Source of the DNA: Cymodocea nodosa
Lineage: Eukaryota > Streptophyta > Magnoliopsida > Alismatales > Cymodoceaceae
Assembly (NCBI GenBank): GCA_036874045.1
Contig: JAZBRI010000010.1
Span: 3,120,001-3,184,000, forward strand
Length of the DNA: 64,000 nucleotides
Direction of reading: 5' to 3'
Below the pieces are notes generated by a model. It was not told the origin of the DNA, made no database searches, and worked only from the letters and a program-made list of their open reading frames with translations. The translations under genes were made by a program, and so were the position numbers. Shown piece by piece: positions 1 through 12,226 of this stretch (positions are counted from its first letter, which is position 1; every line of letters starts with the position of its first letter).

Positions 1-323
1 CCTACTCCTTTTTCTAGGTATTTAGCATATTGTTCTAAAAATGCTATCTCTGCACATTTCATGCGATATTCTTTGTTATATTTACTTCGTATTCTCATAT
101 ATTGTATACTATCAGCTGTATTCTGAAGTTCTTGTCTAACTTCATCTAGTATTTCTTCAGAAAAGAAATAGTCATGAAAAATTTGAGCTAACCTTTTGTC
201 AACTTGCAAAATTTTCTTAAACCATGTACGAGGAACATCATCTACCTCGATTTCTTTGCCTTTTGCACTTCCTCTGCCTCTTCCTTTTCCCTTGCCACAC
301 CTTTTGTAGAACTTGGAGAACAT
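1..323 (-). pseudogene. env-like third ORF of copia C1, N-terminal part
   Basis: From an ATG at 323-321 the frame stays open for about 107 codons to the window edge. The start opens with M-x-S-K-F-Y-K and a Gly/Lys/Arg-rich basic stretch (residues 6-20), followed by a conserved region ending KCAEIAFLEQYAKYLEKG. Copies at 34651, 54152 and 62251 start the same way, which fixes the start codon. The C-terminal domain (best seen at 59996-62251) is outside the window. The basic N-terminus could serve nucleic-acid binding or nuclear targeting, but that is inference. No stop is visible in this part. I call it a pseudogene only because the parent element is decayed. Confidence 0.72.
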
Positions 324-1915
324 TGTCACAGATTGTAACAAGAACAAGCAGGAAAGATTTTCAAACAAAGTTTACGAATAACCTAAGTGCCTGTGTAATA
401 AGTGTTTAAATAGGGTTTGAGGCTACTAACTCAACGTGTAGAGAAGTCGAGTTTGGATTTTAAATGAATATTGAATATAGTCTATTCAATCAAGGTACCC
501 GAAAAATTTAAGCATAACTCCTTGAGTTAACTAACCTAATGAGTAAAACGCTGTCTAGAGGTAGTTTTACACATTACCTTACATAACATAATGTTTAATT
601 AGTACACTTTACCAAAAACAAGTTTCTGATGCTTTCAACTAAAACCCTTCGAAAACAACACACAAGCTAAACCTTAACATTTATAACATCATCTTGAGAA
701 CATTGTAAACTATTCTAATATTCTTTTTATGAACCTAAAATAGTTTGTTTGTCTATTAAATTATTTCATCAAGATCTTAAGAGGACTAAACTCAGATTAA
801 CCAAGATTTGTATTTTGAATTATATTAATCTATTTTGGACATTGTAATTCCTCCCCCTACAAATATATTTTAAATATATTCAATAACATACAAAATATAT
901 TTGTATAATATAGATGTTAATTATAACTACACTTTAAATTCTCTTTTTAGAAGATTTCTGTCATCCTTAATTCATCAAAAATGATTTCAAGAATCAATTC
1001 CAACCGTATATGAATCAAAACATAACTTTAAACTTAATATGATTAACTCAAGGAGAATAAAAGAATGTATCTCAAATAAACGTTGTCAAAAGTACTCATG
1101 TTGATTCAATAAATTAGCAATCATATTGGTAGAAACTATATTCGATTCAAAGATATTTGTAATTAATGAAACAACTTTTTCTTTTCAAAATAGTAAATAT
1201 TGATAATTTTCTTTAAAAGTTAGTTTGAAAAGCTAAAATCATACAAGAGCTTTCTAATGTACCCATGTAATGAGCTTTCAGTCAACAATCCCAGATCTAA
1301 TCAAAACCTTAGGTTGCTAGATTTAAAGAATCCTTTTATCAGGACAACAATCCTTACATACCTATCTACTCAAGTACAAAAGGCTCGTGATCAAATTAAT
1401 CAATAAACTCTCAAAGATTTTCACTTTGTAAGCACTTTTCATTTTAAGCATAGTATATATGTATTCCATTAATACAGATACACTAAAACACAAATCTCAT
1501 ACAATTTTTACGTCTATGATTTTACTGAAAATATGAATCAGTTTCAATAAGCTCATACTTTTGATTAGTAGTTTAAGATGATTTACATATAAATTATTCT
1601 ACAAGTTTAATCAATCAAGTCAAATTCATGGATGATCATATGTATTTTCATTGATCCAAAGAAAACATTTAATCAAACTTTCACGATTCCAGAGTTATTT
1701 AATGTTTTTCATTTACACTTTCACTTAAAATTTTGAAAACCATCAAATTTGACAAACTACGTAAAATCAATAAGATACTACTATAATATTATAATAAATA
1801 CATAGTATCTTATGCAGCAGTTTAGATATTACTTAGATATTTATGATAAGTATATAATATCTATGAGGTAAACAACATCATCAACAAAATTTATCTTTTG
1901 TAGAGTCTAAGCATT
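324..1915 (-). other. non-coding spacer between pol and env-like ORF (C1)
   Basis: About 1.6 kb with no credible ORF, lying between the pol stop and the env-like start. Diverged copies of the same sequence occur at 28450-29290, 34652-36237, 62252-63835 and, more distantly, about 18990-20070. It holds two stem-loops near the pol end (1771-1862), a pyrimidine-rich CCTCCCCCTACAAATATA stretch near 850-870, and scattered AACTCAACG words near the env-like end. Its conservation among copies suggests a role in the element, perhaps in expression of the third ORF; that is inference. Confidence 0.7.
1771..1862 (-). other. two consecutive stem-loops downstream of copia pol
   Basis: Stem 1 pairs TAAGATACTA (1771-1780) with TAGTATCTTA (1803-1812), a perfect 10-bp stem with a 22-nt loop. 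Stem 2 pairs AGATATTA (1824-1831) with TAATATCT (1855-1862), 8 bp. On the transcript strand both follow the pol stop codon (1918-1916) by about 55-150 nt. Stem 1 recurs with both arms intact at 29089-29130, 36095-36136 and 63688-63729. Confidence 0.6.
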
Positions 1916-4900
1916 TTACACATCACATAGCCTACAAATACCTAAATTTAATCTTATGTTGAAGAATGTATTTTCATCTAGAGGTTTTGTAAATATATCA
2001 GGTAATTGATTTTTACTAGACACAAATCCTAATTTAATTTTTCCTTTAATTACGTTATCTCATTGAAAATGATGTCTAACCTTTATATGTTTTGCTCTAG
2101 AATGTAATACAAGATTTTTGGAAAGATTTATTGCAGAACTACTATCATAATAAATCTCAGTTGTATCATAAGATAATCCAAAGTCTTCTAAAGTTTACCT
2201 TATCGACAGAATCTGAGTACAACACAGTGCAGCAGCAACATATTCAACTTCTGTAGTTGAAAGTGCTACACAGTTTTGCTTTTTACTAAACCATGACACC
2301 AAGTTATTTCCCAATAATTGACATGTGCCACTGGTATTCTTTCTATCAGATTTAGATCCAACGTAATCAGCATTAGTATATCCTATAATATCTATTGAAC
2401 TATCCTTAGAATAATACAGACCAAAGTTTTTAGTTCCTTGTATATATCTAAATATTCTTTTAATAGCAATTGGGTGTGATTTTTTAGGATTAGATTGAAA
2501 TCTAGCACAAGCACACACAACAAACATAATATCAGATCTACTAGCTATCAAATAAAGTAAAGAACCAACCATACTTTTGTATTTTCTTTGATCTATTGAT
2601 TTTCCTATGTCATCAATATCTAACTTTAACAAAGTACTTATAGGAGTTCCTCGAATCCTTGTATCATTAAAATTAAATTTCTTTAGCATTTCATCTGCAT
2701 ATTTTTCCTGATTTAAAAATATACCTTTATCCATTTGCTTAATTTGAAGTCCTAAAAGATATGAAAGTTCTCCTATCATACTCATCTCAAACTAACTAGC
2801 CATTTCTTTAAAAAATATTTTTATCAGTTTATCAGAAGTTGCTCCAAAGATTATATCATCCACATATATTTGAACAACAATCTGATCATTATCATCCTTT
2901 TTGATAAAAAGAGTATGGTCTACTTTTCCCATGATATAACCTTGTTCTATTAGAAAAGTAGATAACCTTTCATACCACAATCTAGGTGCTTACTTCAAAT
3001 CGTATAAGGCTTTCTTCAATTTATACACAAAGTTAGGATTTTTAATATCTTCAAATCTAGGTGGTTGTTTTACATAAACTTCTTCATTAATTAAACCATT
3101 TAGAAATGCACTCTTGGCATCCATTTGATATAGTTTAAAATCCATATAACAAGCATAGGCCAATAATATTCTAATACTTTCTAACCTAGCCATAGGAGCA
3201 AATGTTTCATCATAATCTAGTCCTTCTTCCTGTGTATACCCTTGTGCAACTAATTTAGCTTTGTTTCTTATAACTTGACCAGTCTCATTAGTTTTGTTTC
3301 TAAAGATCCACTTTGTACCTATTATGGACTGATTTTCTGGTGGAGAGACTAATTCCCAAACATCATTTCTAATGAATTGATTTAGTTCTTCTTCCATTGC
3401 CACTATCCAATTTTCATCAGATAATGCTTCTTCTATATTCTTTGGTTCCACCATAGAAACAAACATACACAAACTATTTAAATTAACTGAAGCTCTAGTT
3501 TTAACTCCCTCATTTATATTACCAATGACTTGAGTAATGGGATGTGATGAAGAATAACGCCAATTTCTCTGATTTTCCTCAATATTCTCATCAACATCTG
3601 AAGGTATAACACTTTCATCATTAGTTTGATCATTTAAGTTCATATTTTTGATTTTCTCAAATAAATCTTCAATCTCTCTATTTATCTCTAATTCTTTTGG
3701 GAAATTGATCATATCATCATTATCAGCTTTAGATTGAGATTCTCTAAAAGAATTTTCATTGAAGCTTACATGTAAGGTTTCTTAAATAGTTCTAGAAGTC
3801 TTGTTATATGCTCTATAGGCTTTACTTCTAGTAGAGTAACCTACAAAAATTCCTTCATTCGCTTTGGCTTGAAATTTATCCCTTTTGTCCTTAGTGTTAA
3901 GGACAAAATACTTGCATCCAAATGGTTTCATATAGGAAATTTTTGGAACCCTATCAAACATAATTTCAAAAGGAGTTTTATTAACATGAGGTCTTAAATG
4001 ACTTCTATTAATAATATAACAAGTTGTATTCATTGCTTCAACCCAAAGATTTTGAGGTAAATTATGTTCATTTAACATAGTTTTGGCCATTTCCTAAAGT
4101 GATCTATTCTTTCTCTCAACAACACCATTTTGAGATGGTGCTCTTAGAAAAGAAAATCTATGATCAATGCCATGATCTATACAGTAATTATCCATTTGAT
4201 CATTATCAAATTCAGTACCATGATCACTCCTAAGTTTTTGAATAGAGACACTTTGTTCATTTTGAACAAGATTTCAGAACATTTTAAATTTTTCAAAAAC
4301 TTCTATCTTAGATGCTAGAAAATATACCCAAGTGTATCTAGAGAAGTCATCTACTAAAACAAATACATATCGTTTACCACCAAGACTCATGGTTCTTGTT
4401 GGTCCAAATAGATTCATAAGTTCTAAGACTCTCTTGCTTGATATATCAGTTTTGGATTTAAAAGAGTTTTTGTGAAGTTTACCTAACTTACATGCATCAC
4501 ACATAAAGTCCTTTGAGTATTTAATCTTTGGTAAACCTCTCACTAAATTTTTTCTAGATAGTTTATGTAACAGTTTCATATTTATATGCCTGATCCTTCT
4601 ATGCCACATATATGCATCACTAGTTTCAGCTAGCGAACATGAATTTAAATCAATTGCATCAGAAGGTAAAGATAAAATACATACAGAACCTTTTCTTTTA
4701 GCAATAAACTTAAGTTCATCTGTATTTTTATCAATAATTTTGCATATATTATCTTGAAACACTACATAATATCCATTCTCAGTTAGTTTTATAACACTCA
4801 GCAAATTAAATCCTAGGTTTTCTACATATAGTACATTCAAAATAACACAAGTTGAAGTTTTTTGAATATTGCCCATACCTATGATTTTATCTTTGCTTTT

Positions 4901-6127
4901 GTTTCCAAATGTAACATTTCCTTTCTTGGTATTTATAAAATTTTTCAGTAGGCTTTTCTATTCGATCATGTGACTTGATGCTCCACTATTCAAGATCCAT
5001 TTTGATGTTGTTTCCTCCTCAGACTTATCTGCCATGAAGCACACATGAGCAACGTCTTCTAATTCTTGTTCTTTTTTTGAATGTGAAGATTTTGATGATG
5101 ATTCCTCATATTCAGACTCTTCAGATGTGTCATCCCAAGTGACCTTCAAAGCCTTTTTTTTATAAAACTTTTTTTGAGTTTTCTGAGCCGTCTTCTTTTG
5201 ATTTGTCCTACTATGCTTTTCATTTTTCCTTATAGGACAATCTGTAGAAAGATGTTTAGGTTTTTTGTAGTTGTAGCATACATACTTTCTTGATGAAGAA
5301 TTCTTGTCATTTAGTGATTTTGACGTTGAGAGTTTAACATTTTTGTTTCTTTGCTATTTCCTAGTTTTCCATGCTTTCTTGAATTTCTTAGTCAGCAAAA
5401 TCAAATCCTCGTCAGAATCAGTAGATATTTTAGAATCTAAATTAATTTCAAAGGCTATCTCTTTCTTCATTTTTAATTTGCTGTGACTCAGTGATTCATT
5501 TAATTGAACTTCATAAGCTGTTAAATTTCCTATATGCTCATTTATAGTGTAAACATTTAAGTCTCGTGATTCCTCAATTGATGTCACTTTCTAAGACCAT
5601 TTAGAACTTAGGGATTTGAGAATTTTCCTCACCAAATCCTTTTGTTCAAAATTCTTTCCTAAGCATTTTAAAGAGTTTATGATATCTAGGAATCTGGAAA
5701 ACATCTCAGAAATACTTTCGTCTTCATGCATCTTAAAGAGTTCATACTTATGAATTAGCATGTTTATCTTAGTCTCTTTAACTTGAGAAGTACCTTCATG
5801 TGAAACTTCTAATGCATGCCACACCTCATAAGCAAATTTATATGCCGACACTTTACTAAACTTTTCATAACTTAATGCACAAAATAAAATATTTAAGCCT
5901 TTAGCATTCAGAGTTTCATTTTCTTTTTTAGTAATAGTCCAAGTGTTATAAGGGGTAGTTAACAGAGTATATGGTTTAGAAATCATGAACCACAACTTAT
6001 GATTAATACTTTGAAGAAAGACTGTCATCCTATATTTCCAATATTCAAAATGTATTCCATCAAATAAAGGAGGACGATTAAGATTTTGACCTTCGTATAG
6101 AGAAAAATTACTATTTCCAGTAGCCAT
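1916..6127 (-). pseudogene. gag-pol: copia gag-pol polyprotein, C1 copy
   Basis: One frame of 1404 codons from ATG 6127 to TAA 1918-1916. Gag has a UBN2-type domain (residues 1-180; EYWKYRM near the start) and a CCHC knuckle (about 283-297) whose second Cys is Tyr. The protease motif reads WILNSGASSHM, with the usual Asp replaced by Asn. Integrase keeps the HHCC region (CDACKLGK), a second-Asp motif RSDHGTEF and ENGVVERKNRS-type Glu, but the first Asp (DLFGP) is Asn. Reverse transcriptase has YVDD near residue 1089. RNase H reads NAD for DAD. Ten premature stops lie near 5588, 5351, 4955, 4271, 4091, 3779, 2987, 2786, 2192 and 2057, with no frameshift. Compared with copies at 26167 and 29304 it lacks a ~230-residue coiled-coil between zinc knuckle and protease. 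Confidence 0.92.
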
Positions 6128-6313
6128 CTTACCTTAGATTTTTCAACCTATTTGATTTTAAACAGTTTAAAACTTTTTAAAGCAACTTGAGCCTTAAATC
6201 AAGAAGGTTAAGTGTATGCTCAGATATTAATTTCTGTTTAAAAACAAGGAAGTCAGAATAAGTAATGATATTAAATAAGTTGGTATCAATTTATATCAAA
6301 GATTATTAACAAA

Positions 6314-6325
6314 GCTCTGATACCA
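6314..6325 (-). other. primer binding site, initiator tRNA-Met type
   Basis: On the minus strand the 5' LTR ends ...CCTACA (6328), then two bases, then TGGTATCAGAGC. This is the complement of the 3' end of plant initiator tRNA-Met and the usual copia primer site. Confidence 0.9.
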
Positions 6326-6327
6326 CT

Positions 6328-7873
6328 TGTAGGATCGTATGGCTACACAAGAGGGGGGGTGAATTGTGTTTTTCAACATTTTCGATTATAATTGAAAATT
6401 CAAAATTAAAAACAAGTCGAAACACTATTTTCATAAAATCATTTTTATGCAAGGTTTCAATTACAATATACAATTCAATTCTCCTCAAAAATTGTAGATG
6501 CAATTATATATCGATACCATGTTTCATCTATACAATTTCATAACTACAAATAGAGAAAACTAATTTACGAAATTTAAAACATTTTTCCCTGTTTGAGATC
6601 TTTCTCTTCTTCTTCTTTTTCTTCTTCAGCAATTCTTTAATGATGAATATCTTGTTGTTCTCTACTTCACTAAATTTTCTTTCTGTTGATACTTCAGATC
6701 TTTAGTGACATAAATCTGACTTTTTCTGCTTCACTAAATTTTCTTCCATTTGAGAGCTTTTCCCCATAGAGTGTTTTTGATCCTTGAAAAGATTTTTCGT
6801 TTGGTGTGCAAGGATAGTTGATCAATGAGAATTCTATGCCTTTTATACTATATCTTCATTTCATGCATATTCTCCCTGTTTAATCACTGCTAGTTTGCCA
6901 CTTCTTCACGTCTTCTCTTTTTCCTTCATTGAAATACACACGTTCTGACCCATGTTTACATTTTGAATTTTCTTTAATCATCAATCCTGGATCTCTGAAA
7001 AATTTCCAGCAAAATAAACTTTCTCGTCCAAAATTTTTCATCAAATGTAATAATAAGTCGTTACTTTAATGTTAACTAAATGAGTAACACAAGTAAATAT
7101 ATAACTTAACATTTCTAACTTAATGAGTTCCTCATGTGCCAACTCACGTGACAAGTATTGTAACTAACTCAATGATCTAAGTCCATGGTGTTACGATAAC
7201 TCAACGAACCATCTCCATTGTGTTACAGATAACTTAACGAACTAGTGATAAACAAATGTTTTTATAATAAGAATTTTACCACGTGCAAAAATAACAACTT
7301 AAGTTTTATAACGCTAACCTAACACGTTGCCTTAGTGTTCAATATAGCAACTCAACGCGTTTAGTTATGTTAACTTAACAAGTTAAACATGTGCACCTCA
7401 CATGATACAATATAACATTCGTAACTTTTAATTTCACCATGTGTACAACACTAACTTAATGAGTTCGTCTCTTCTTTTACTCACTAACTTAACGAGTTCT
7501 CACATGGCCTATTTTAGCCTTTAAGCTTTTAACTTAACGAGTTCTTACGTGACCTCTATACAAATAACACTCTAACTTAACGAGTTGTCTAAACGTGCAC
7601 TATTCATGATATAGAAAATATAACTTTAAAATATATCATGCTTTTCAATAAAAACATACATTATCTTAACGTTTAGTTAAATGAGAAATTACTGCAACGA
7701 AACGACTAGTTATTAACTTAGTATAATTCCAGATCCAATATAGACAAGTATTTATATCAGTAAACTTTTTTCTGTATTAATTGATGTTTTTAATTTCCTT
7801 TCACAAGCAATAGTAATTGATTAAATATGATTACTTTCATTCAGCACACATTATCAAAACAAAATACTTAACA
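6328..7873 (-). repeat. 5' LTR of copia C1 (family A)
   Basis: 1546 bp. Read on the minus strand it begins TGTTAAGTATTTTG and ends ATACGATCCTACA (TG...CA). It contains a TATAAAAGG promoter motif, a GAA-rich transcribed part, two copies of a ~65-bp tandem unit, and in its U3 half repeated AACTTAACGAGTT-type words and CACGTG/CACATG motifs. The same LTR occurs at 10382, 24227, 25213, 31763, 47477, 49660, 55581 and 57885. Confidence 0.9.
6839..6847 (-). promoter_or_regulatory. LTR TATA box (C1)
   Basis: Minus-strand TATAAAAGG, directly upstream of the GAA-rich transcribed region and in the same place in every LTR copy of the family. Transcription would start about 30 bases further left. Confidence 0.6.
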
Positions 7874-9676
7874 CACATCCTCTTCCACATCTTTACATTG
7901 TCGATTAATCTTCGCTATTCACTATAGAACTTAGTGGAAGTAAAGATTGTGAAACTAGGTTTTACTAAGGTAGAAACATGAAAGGTTGTCAATAAAATAT
8001 TTATAACTCTTTAAGTTTATAAATGGATAAACGGATTCAATCATTGAAATCATAAATATAAGATCCATTACTGATAAATAACTGTATGAGTTTTACAACT
8101 GACAAAAGTAGAAGACTTAGCGTAACTGTTCTTGTAAAGAAAATAACTACTAGCTAAGTAAAAATTGAGAAAACTCAAAGACTTATAATAACTATTTGAG
8201 TTTTATGAGTAGTAAAGCACATAACTATACGACAAACTAGAATAGTTATTATCATATTTTAAGTCTTTCATAAAAATATAATAATATTAAGTTAATTGTT
8301 CGAGTTTCTCGAATGGATATGCGTAAAAGTCGAAGACTTAAGCATAACTTTTCAAGTTTCTTAAAAGGATAAAATATAAGAATTTAAAACAGAAACTTAG
8401 AGAGAAATATAACTATTCGAGTTTGTAGAAGAGTAAAAACTTAACAATACGAAAAACTCAGATGGTTAGTTATTGATATGTGAGATAAAAAGTTGAATTC
8501 AATTAAAATACATAACTAGACATTAAACTAACTAAATGAGTCTAACTTTTTATACGTATAATTTCTAGAATATTTGCATTTGATTAAATTTACCATTGTT
8601 TGTCATTGTTTGCTCTCCCTACATAAATGTAGTCTAGAGAATCTATAATGTACTTAATATTAGGTTGCCAAGTCCTAATAGATTTGTCATTAAAGTTCAA
8701 AATCTAGCATACTTAAACTAGGTTGCCAAGCCCTAATAGATTTGTCACTAAACTTTTTTTTTTATTTTTTTTAAAAAATTAAATAAAGAAATAAGTAGTA
8801 GATTTAACAATTTAGACTTTCTAGCTTTTATTTTATTTCGTTTACAAAAGAAAATTGATAAAGATACACCTTCAAGTAAGTTAAAAGAATTCAATAATGA
8901 GTACACAAACTTAAGAAAATAAATGCATTACTTTATGTGTAAAGAATAGATAATAACAAAGAAAAATTACAAAGATTATATGCACAGATTATGGTAGAAT
9001 TGTTATAACACCTGTAAAATAAATTAAGTTTGAGTACATTGCCCCCTTTATATATATATATTATGTATTACCTCCCATAATATCATATTTTTATGTGATC
9101 ACAATCCATTGCTTAGGGGAAAGATAACCAGTTACTCAATGACAAGTGAGAATAGGTAACCTTTTTTTTTTATATTAAATAGAATCTGAATTACTTGTAA
9201 AATGAGTTTTTAGTTAGCACATCCCAAACTAGTTGGTTCAAGTAACTAGGGTTTAAGATCCCCCAATGGACTTAATTACTCAAGCAATTATAGACAAACA
9301 ATAAAACAATACAGTAAATTGAATAAGAGGCAACCGCAAGACTTAATTTTTCTAACAGTATGTTAATAACTTTTCTTTAATAAATAGTACATATTTTCTA
9401 TGTATTTTCTAGTTAAAATCTCTATAATGTATACATAAGTAACAAAAATACAATTGACACTCATATTGAATTAAATCAACTTCCCTTAAGTAACCTTTTC
9501 TGAATTTTTCTTAAATAAATTGACTTCAATAAAAATCAGAATTTCATAAATTCTTAACTATTAGTAAATAATAATTCTAAAAAAGATATTTTGAGTTTGT
9601 TTTTTTTTTAATAAAGAAATTAAATTCTAAAGCTACTTTGTAACAAACCAAAATATTATGTAATGAATAGGACAAT
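7874..9676 (-). other. non-coding 3' region of copia relic C2
   Basis: No coding sequence is visible. The stretch lies downstream of the C2 pol end (minus strand). 7990-8560 holds repeated TAACTATTCGAGTTT-like words that also occur in the family-B LTR end at 21600-22103. 8590-9676 is A/T-rich with long T runs and resembles a diverged copia spacer. C1 has inserted at its left edge (7873/7874). I assign it to a family-B copia without an env-like ORF; this is inference. Confidence 0.45.
8651..8752. repeat. two-copy tandem repeat
   Basis: Units at 8651-8694 and 8710-8752 share AGGTTGCCAAG, CCTAATAGATTTGTCA and flanking bases, about 85-90% alike. The same AGGTTGC words occur singly in the family-A spacers. 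Confidence 0.6.
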
Positions 9677-10381
9677 TTAAACATCAGATAACCTATAGAT
9701 ACTAAGTTCTAATCGTAATTTTGAAAAGGTATTCTCATCTAAGGATTTTATAAATAGATCTGCTAATTGTTCTGTTGTAGGAACAAAATTTAATACTATT
9801 TTTCCTTTTATAACATTATCCCTTAGAAAATGATGTCAAACTTCTATATGTTTAGCTCGTGAATGTAAGATAAGATTTTTAGACAATTTTATTGCAAAAC
9901 TACTATCACAAAAAATCTTAGTTGGTTCATAAGCTAAATTAAAATCTTTTAAAGTATGTTTGATCTATAAGATTTGAGCACAACAAAGTGCAGTAGCTAT
10001 ATATTCAGCTTCAGTTGTAGATAATGCTACATAATTTTACTTTTTGCTAAACCATGACACTAAAGAATTTCCTAATAATTGACAAGTGCCACTAGTGCTT
10101 TTTTTTTTCAGACTTACATCCTACGAAATCAGCATCACTATAGCCTATCAAATTTAAAGAATTGTGTTTAAAGTAAAACAATTTGAAATTGATGGTTCCT
10201 AATAGATATTTAAAAATTCGTTTAACAGCAAGTAGGTGTGATTCTTTAGGATTAGATTGATATCTAGCACAAGTACACACACTAAACATAATATCTGGTT
10301 GGCTAGCTATTAAATAAAGTAATGAACCAATCATACTTCTATATTGTTTTATATCTACAATTTTTCTAGAATCATCTTTAT
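9677..10381 (-). pseudogene. pol: copia pol C-terminal fragment (reverse transcriptase end and RNase H), C2
   Basis: Minus-strand relic ending at TAA 9679-9677 after a C-terminus like the other copies (RLSDV versus RLCDV). The clear part (10092-10334) holds the connection segment (SMIGSLLYL, DIMFSVCTCARYQSNP) and RNase H start with SDADFVGCKS, here keeping the DAD acidic motif. Further left are several stops. The right end is cut at 10381 by the plus-strand LTR at 10382. Protein differences from C1 are large, so this is another subfamily. Confidence 0.82.
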
Positions 10382-11787
10382 TGTTGAGTATTTTGTTTTG
10401 ATGATGTGTGCTAAATGAAAATAACCATATTTGCTCAATTACTATTGCTTGTGAAAAGAAATTAAAATCATCAATTAATATAGAAAAAGCTTACTGATAT
10501 AAATACTTTTCTGTATTGGATCTGAGATTATACTAAGTTAATAACTAGTCGTTTCATTGCATTAATTTCTCATTTAACTGAACATTAACTTAATGTGTGT
10601 TTTTTTATTGAAAAGCATGATATGTTTTAAAGTTATATTTTTTGTATCATGTACAGTGTACGTTTAAACAGCTCGTTAAGTTAGAGTGTTATTTGTATAG
10701 AGGTCACATGAGAACTTGTTAAGTTAAAGGCTTAAAGGTTAAAATAGGTCACATGAGAACTTGTTGAGTTAGTGAGTAAAAGAAGAAACGAATTCGTTAA
10801 GTTAGTGTTGTACACGTGGTGAAATTATAAGTTACAAATGTTATATTGTATCACGTGAGGTGCACATGTTTAACTTGTTAAGTTAACATAACTAAACACG
10901 TTGAGTTGCTATATTGAAGACTAAGGCAATGCGTTACGTTAGCATTATAAAACTTAAGTTGTTATTTTTGCACATCGTAAAATTCTTATTATAAAAACAT
11001 TTGTTTATTACTGGTTCATTGAGTTATTTGTAACACAACGAAGATGGTTCGTTGAGTTATTTGTAACACAACAGAGATGGTTCGTTGAGTTATCGTAACA
11101 CCACGAAGCTAGTTCGTTGAGTTATCTATAACATCATGGAGATAGTTCGTTGAGTTAGCTATAGTACTTGTCACGTGGGTTGGCATATGAGGAACTCGTT
11201 ATGTTAGAAATGTTAAGTTAATATCTACTTGTGTTACTCGTTTAGTTAACATTAAAGTAACGACTTCTTATTACACTTGATGAAAAGTTTTTTTTTGGAC
11301 GAGAAAGTTTATTTTGCAGGAAATTTTTCAGAGATCTAGGATTGATGGTTAAAGAAAAATTTGAAATATAAGCGTGGGTCAGAATGTGTGTATTTCGATG
11401 AAGGAAAAAGAAAAGACGTGAAGAAGTGGAAAACTGGTAGTGATTAAATGTGGAGGATATGCATGAAATGAATATACAATATAAAAGGTATAGAATTCTC
11501 GTTGATCAGTTATCCCTGCACACCAAAAGAAAAATCTTTTCAGGGATCAAAAACACCTATTCGGGGAAAAGCTCTCAGGTGGAAGAAAATTTAGTGAAGT
11601 AGAAAAAAAGGTCAGATTTATAGATCTGAAGTATCAAGAGAAAGCAAATTCGGTGAAACAGAAAAAGACAAAATATTCATCACTGAAGAATTGTTGAAGA
11701 AGAAAGAGAAGAAGAAGAAGAAGAAAGATCTCAAACCAGGAGAAATGTTTTAAATTTCGTAAATTAGTTTTCTTTGTTTATAGTTAT
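10382..11787 (+). repeat. copia family-A 5' LTR, 3' end deleted (C3)
   Basis: Starts TGTTGAGTATTTTG on the plus strand and runs through U3 (AACTCGTTAAGTT words), a TATAAAAGG box at 11480-11488 and the GAA-rich region (11698-11725). It stops at ...TAGTTAT, then continues directly in the gag leader. The last part of the LTR and the primer site are missing, so reverse transcription could not be primed. Confidence 0.82.
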
Positions 11788-11915
11788 TCTGCCTTCCTTG
11801 TTTTTAAATAGAAATTAATATCTGAGCATACGTTTAACCCTCTTGATTTAAGGCTCAAGTTGTTTTAAAGTTTTAAATTGTTTAAAATCAAATAGGTTGA
11901 AAAATCTAAGGTAAG

Positions 11916-12226
11916 ATGGCTACTGGAAATGATAATTTTTCTTTATATGAAAGTCAAAATCTTAATCGTCCTCCTTTATTTGATGGAATACATTTTGAAT
12001 ATTGGAAATATAGTATGACAGTTTTTCTTCAATGTATAGATCATAAGTCGTGGTTCATGATTTCTAAACCATATACTCTATTATCTATCCCTTATAATAC
12101 TTGGACAATTACTAAGAAAGAAAATGAAACTCTGAATGCTAAGGGCTTAAATATTTTATTTTGTGCATTGAGTTATGACCAGTTCAGTAAAGTATCAGCA
12201 TATAAATTTGCTTATGAGGTGTGGTA
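11916..12226 (+). pseudogene. gag: copia gag N-terminal fragment (C3)
   Basis: Starts MATGNDNFSLYE and keeps about 103 codons of the UBN2-type gag domain (FEYWKYSM, WTITKKENETLNAKG, FAYEVW) with no stop. It is then cut at 12226/12227 by a gypsy LTR reading in the opposite direction. The remaining gag sequence is not found on the far side, so the region was rearranged after the insertion. Confidence 0.85.

Larger units (their letters stand above)
1..7873 (-). mobile_element. Ty1/copia element C1 (SIRE-like), partial
   Basis: Read on the minus strand the order is 5' LTR (6328-7873), primer site, gag-pol (6127-1916), spacer, then the N-terminus of an env-like third ORF that leaves the window at base 1. 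This order, with integrase before reverse transcriptase and an extra ORF after pol, is that of Ty1/copia elements of the SIRE/Maximus type. The 3' LTR lies outside the window. Gag-pol has ten in-frame stops but no frameshift, so this copy is defective but little rearranged. Confidence 0.88.

Noticed and set aside
6300-6330. tRNA gene near the LTR borders
   Set aside because: Only the 12-base complement of a tRNA 3' end is present (primer binding site); no cloverleaf around it.
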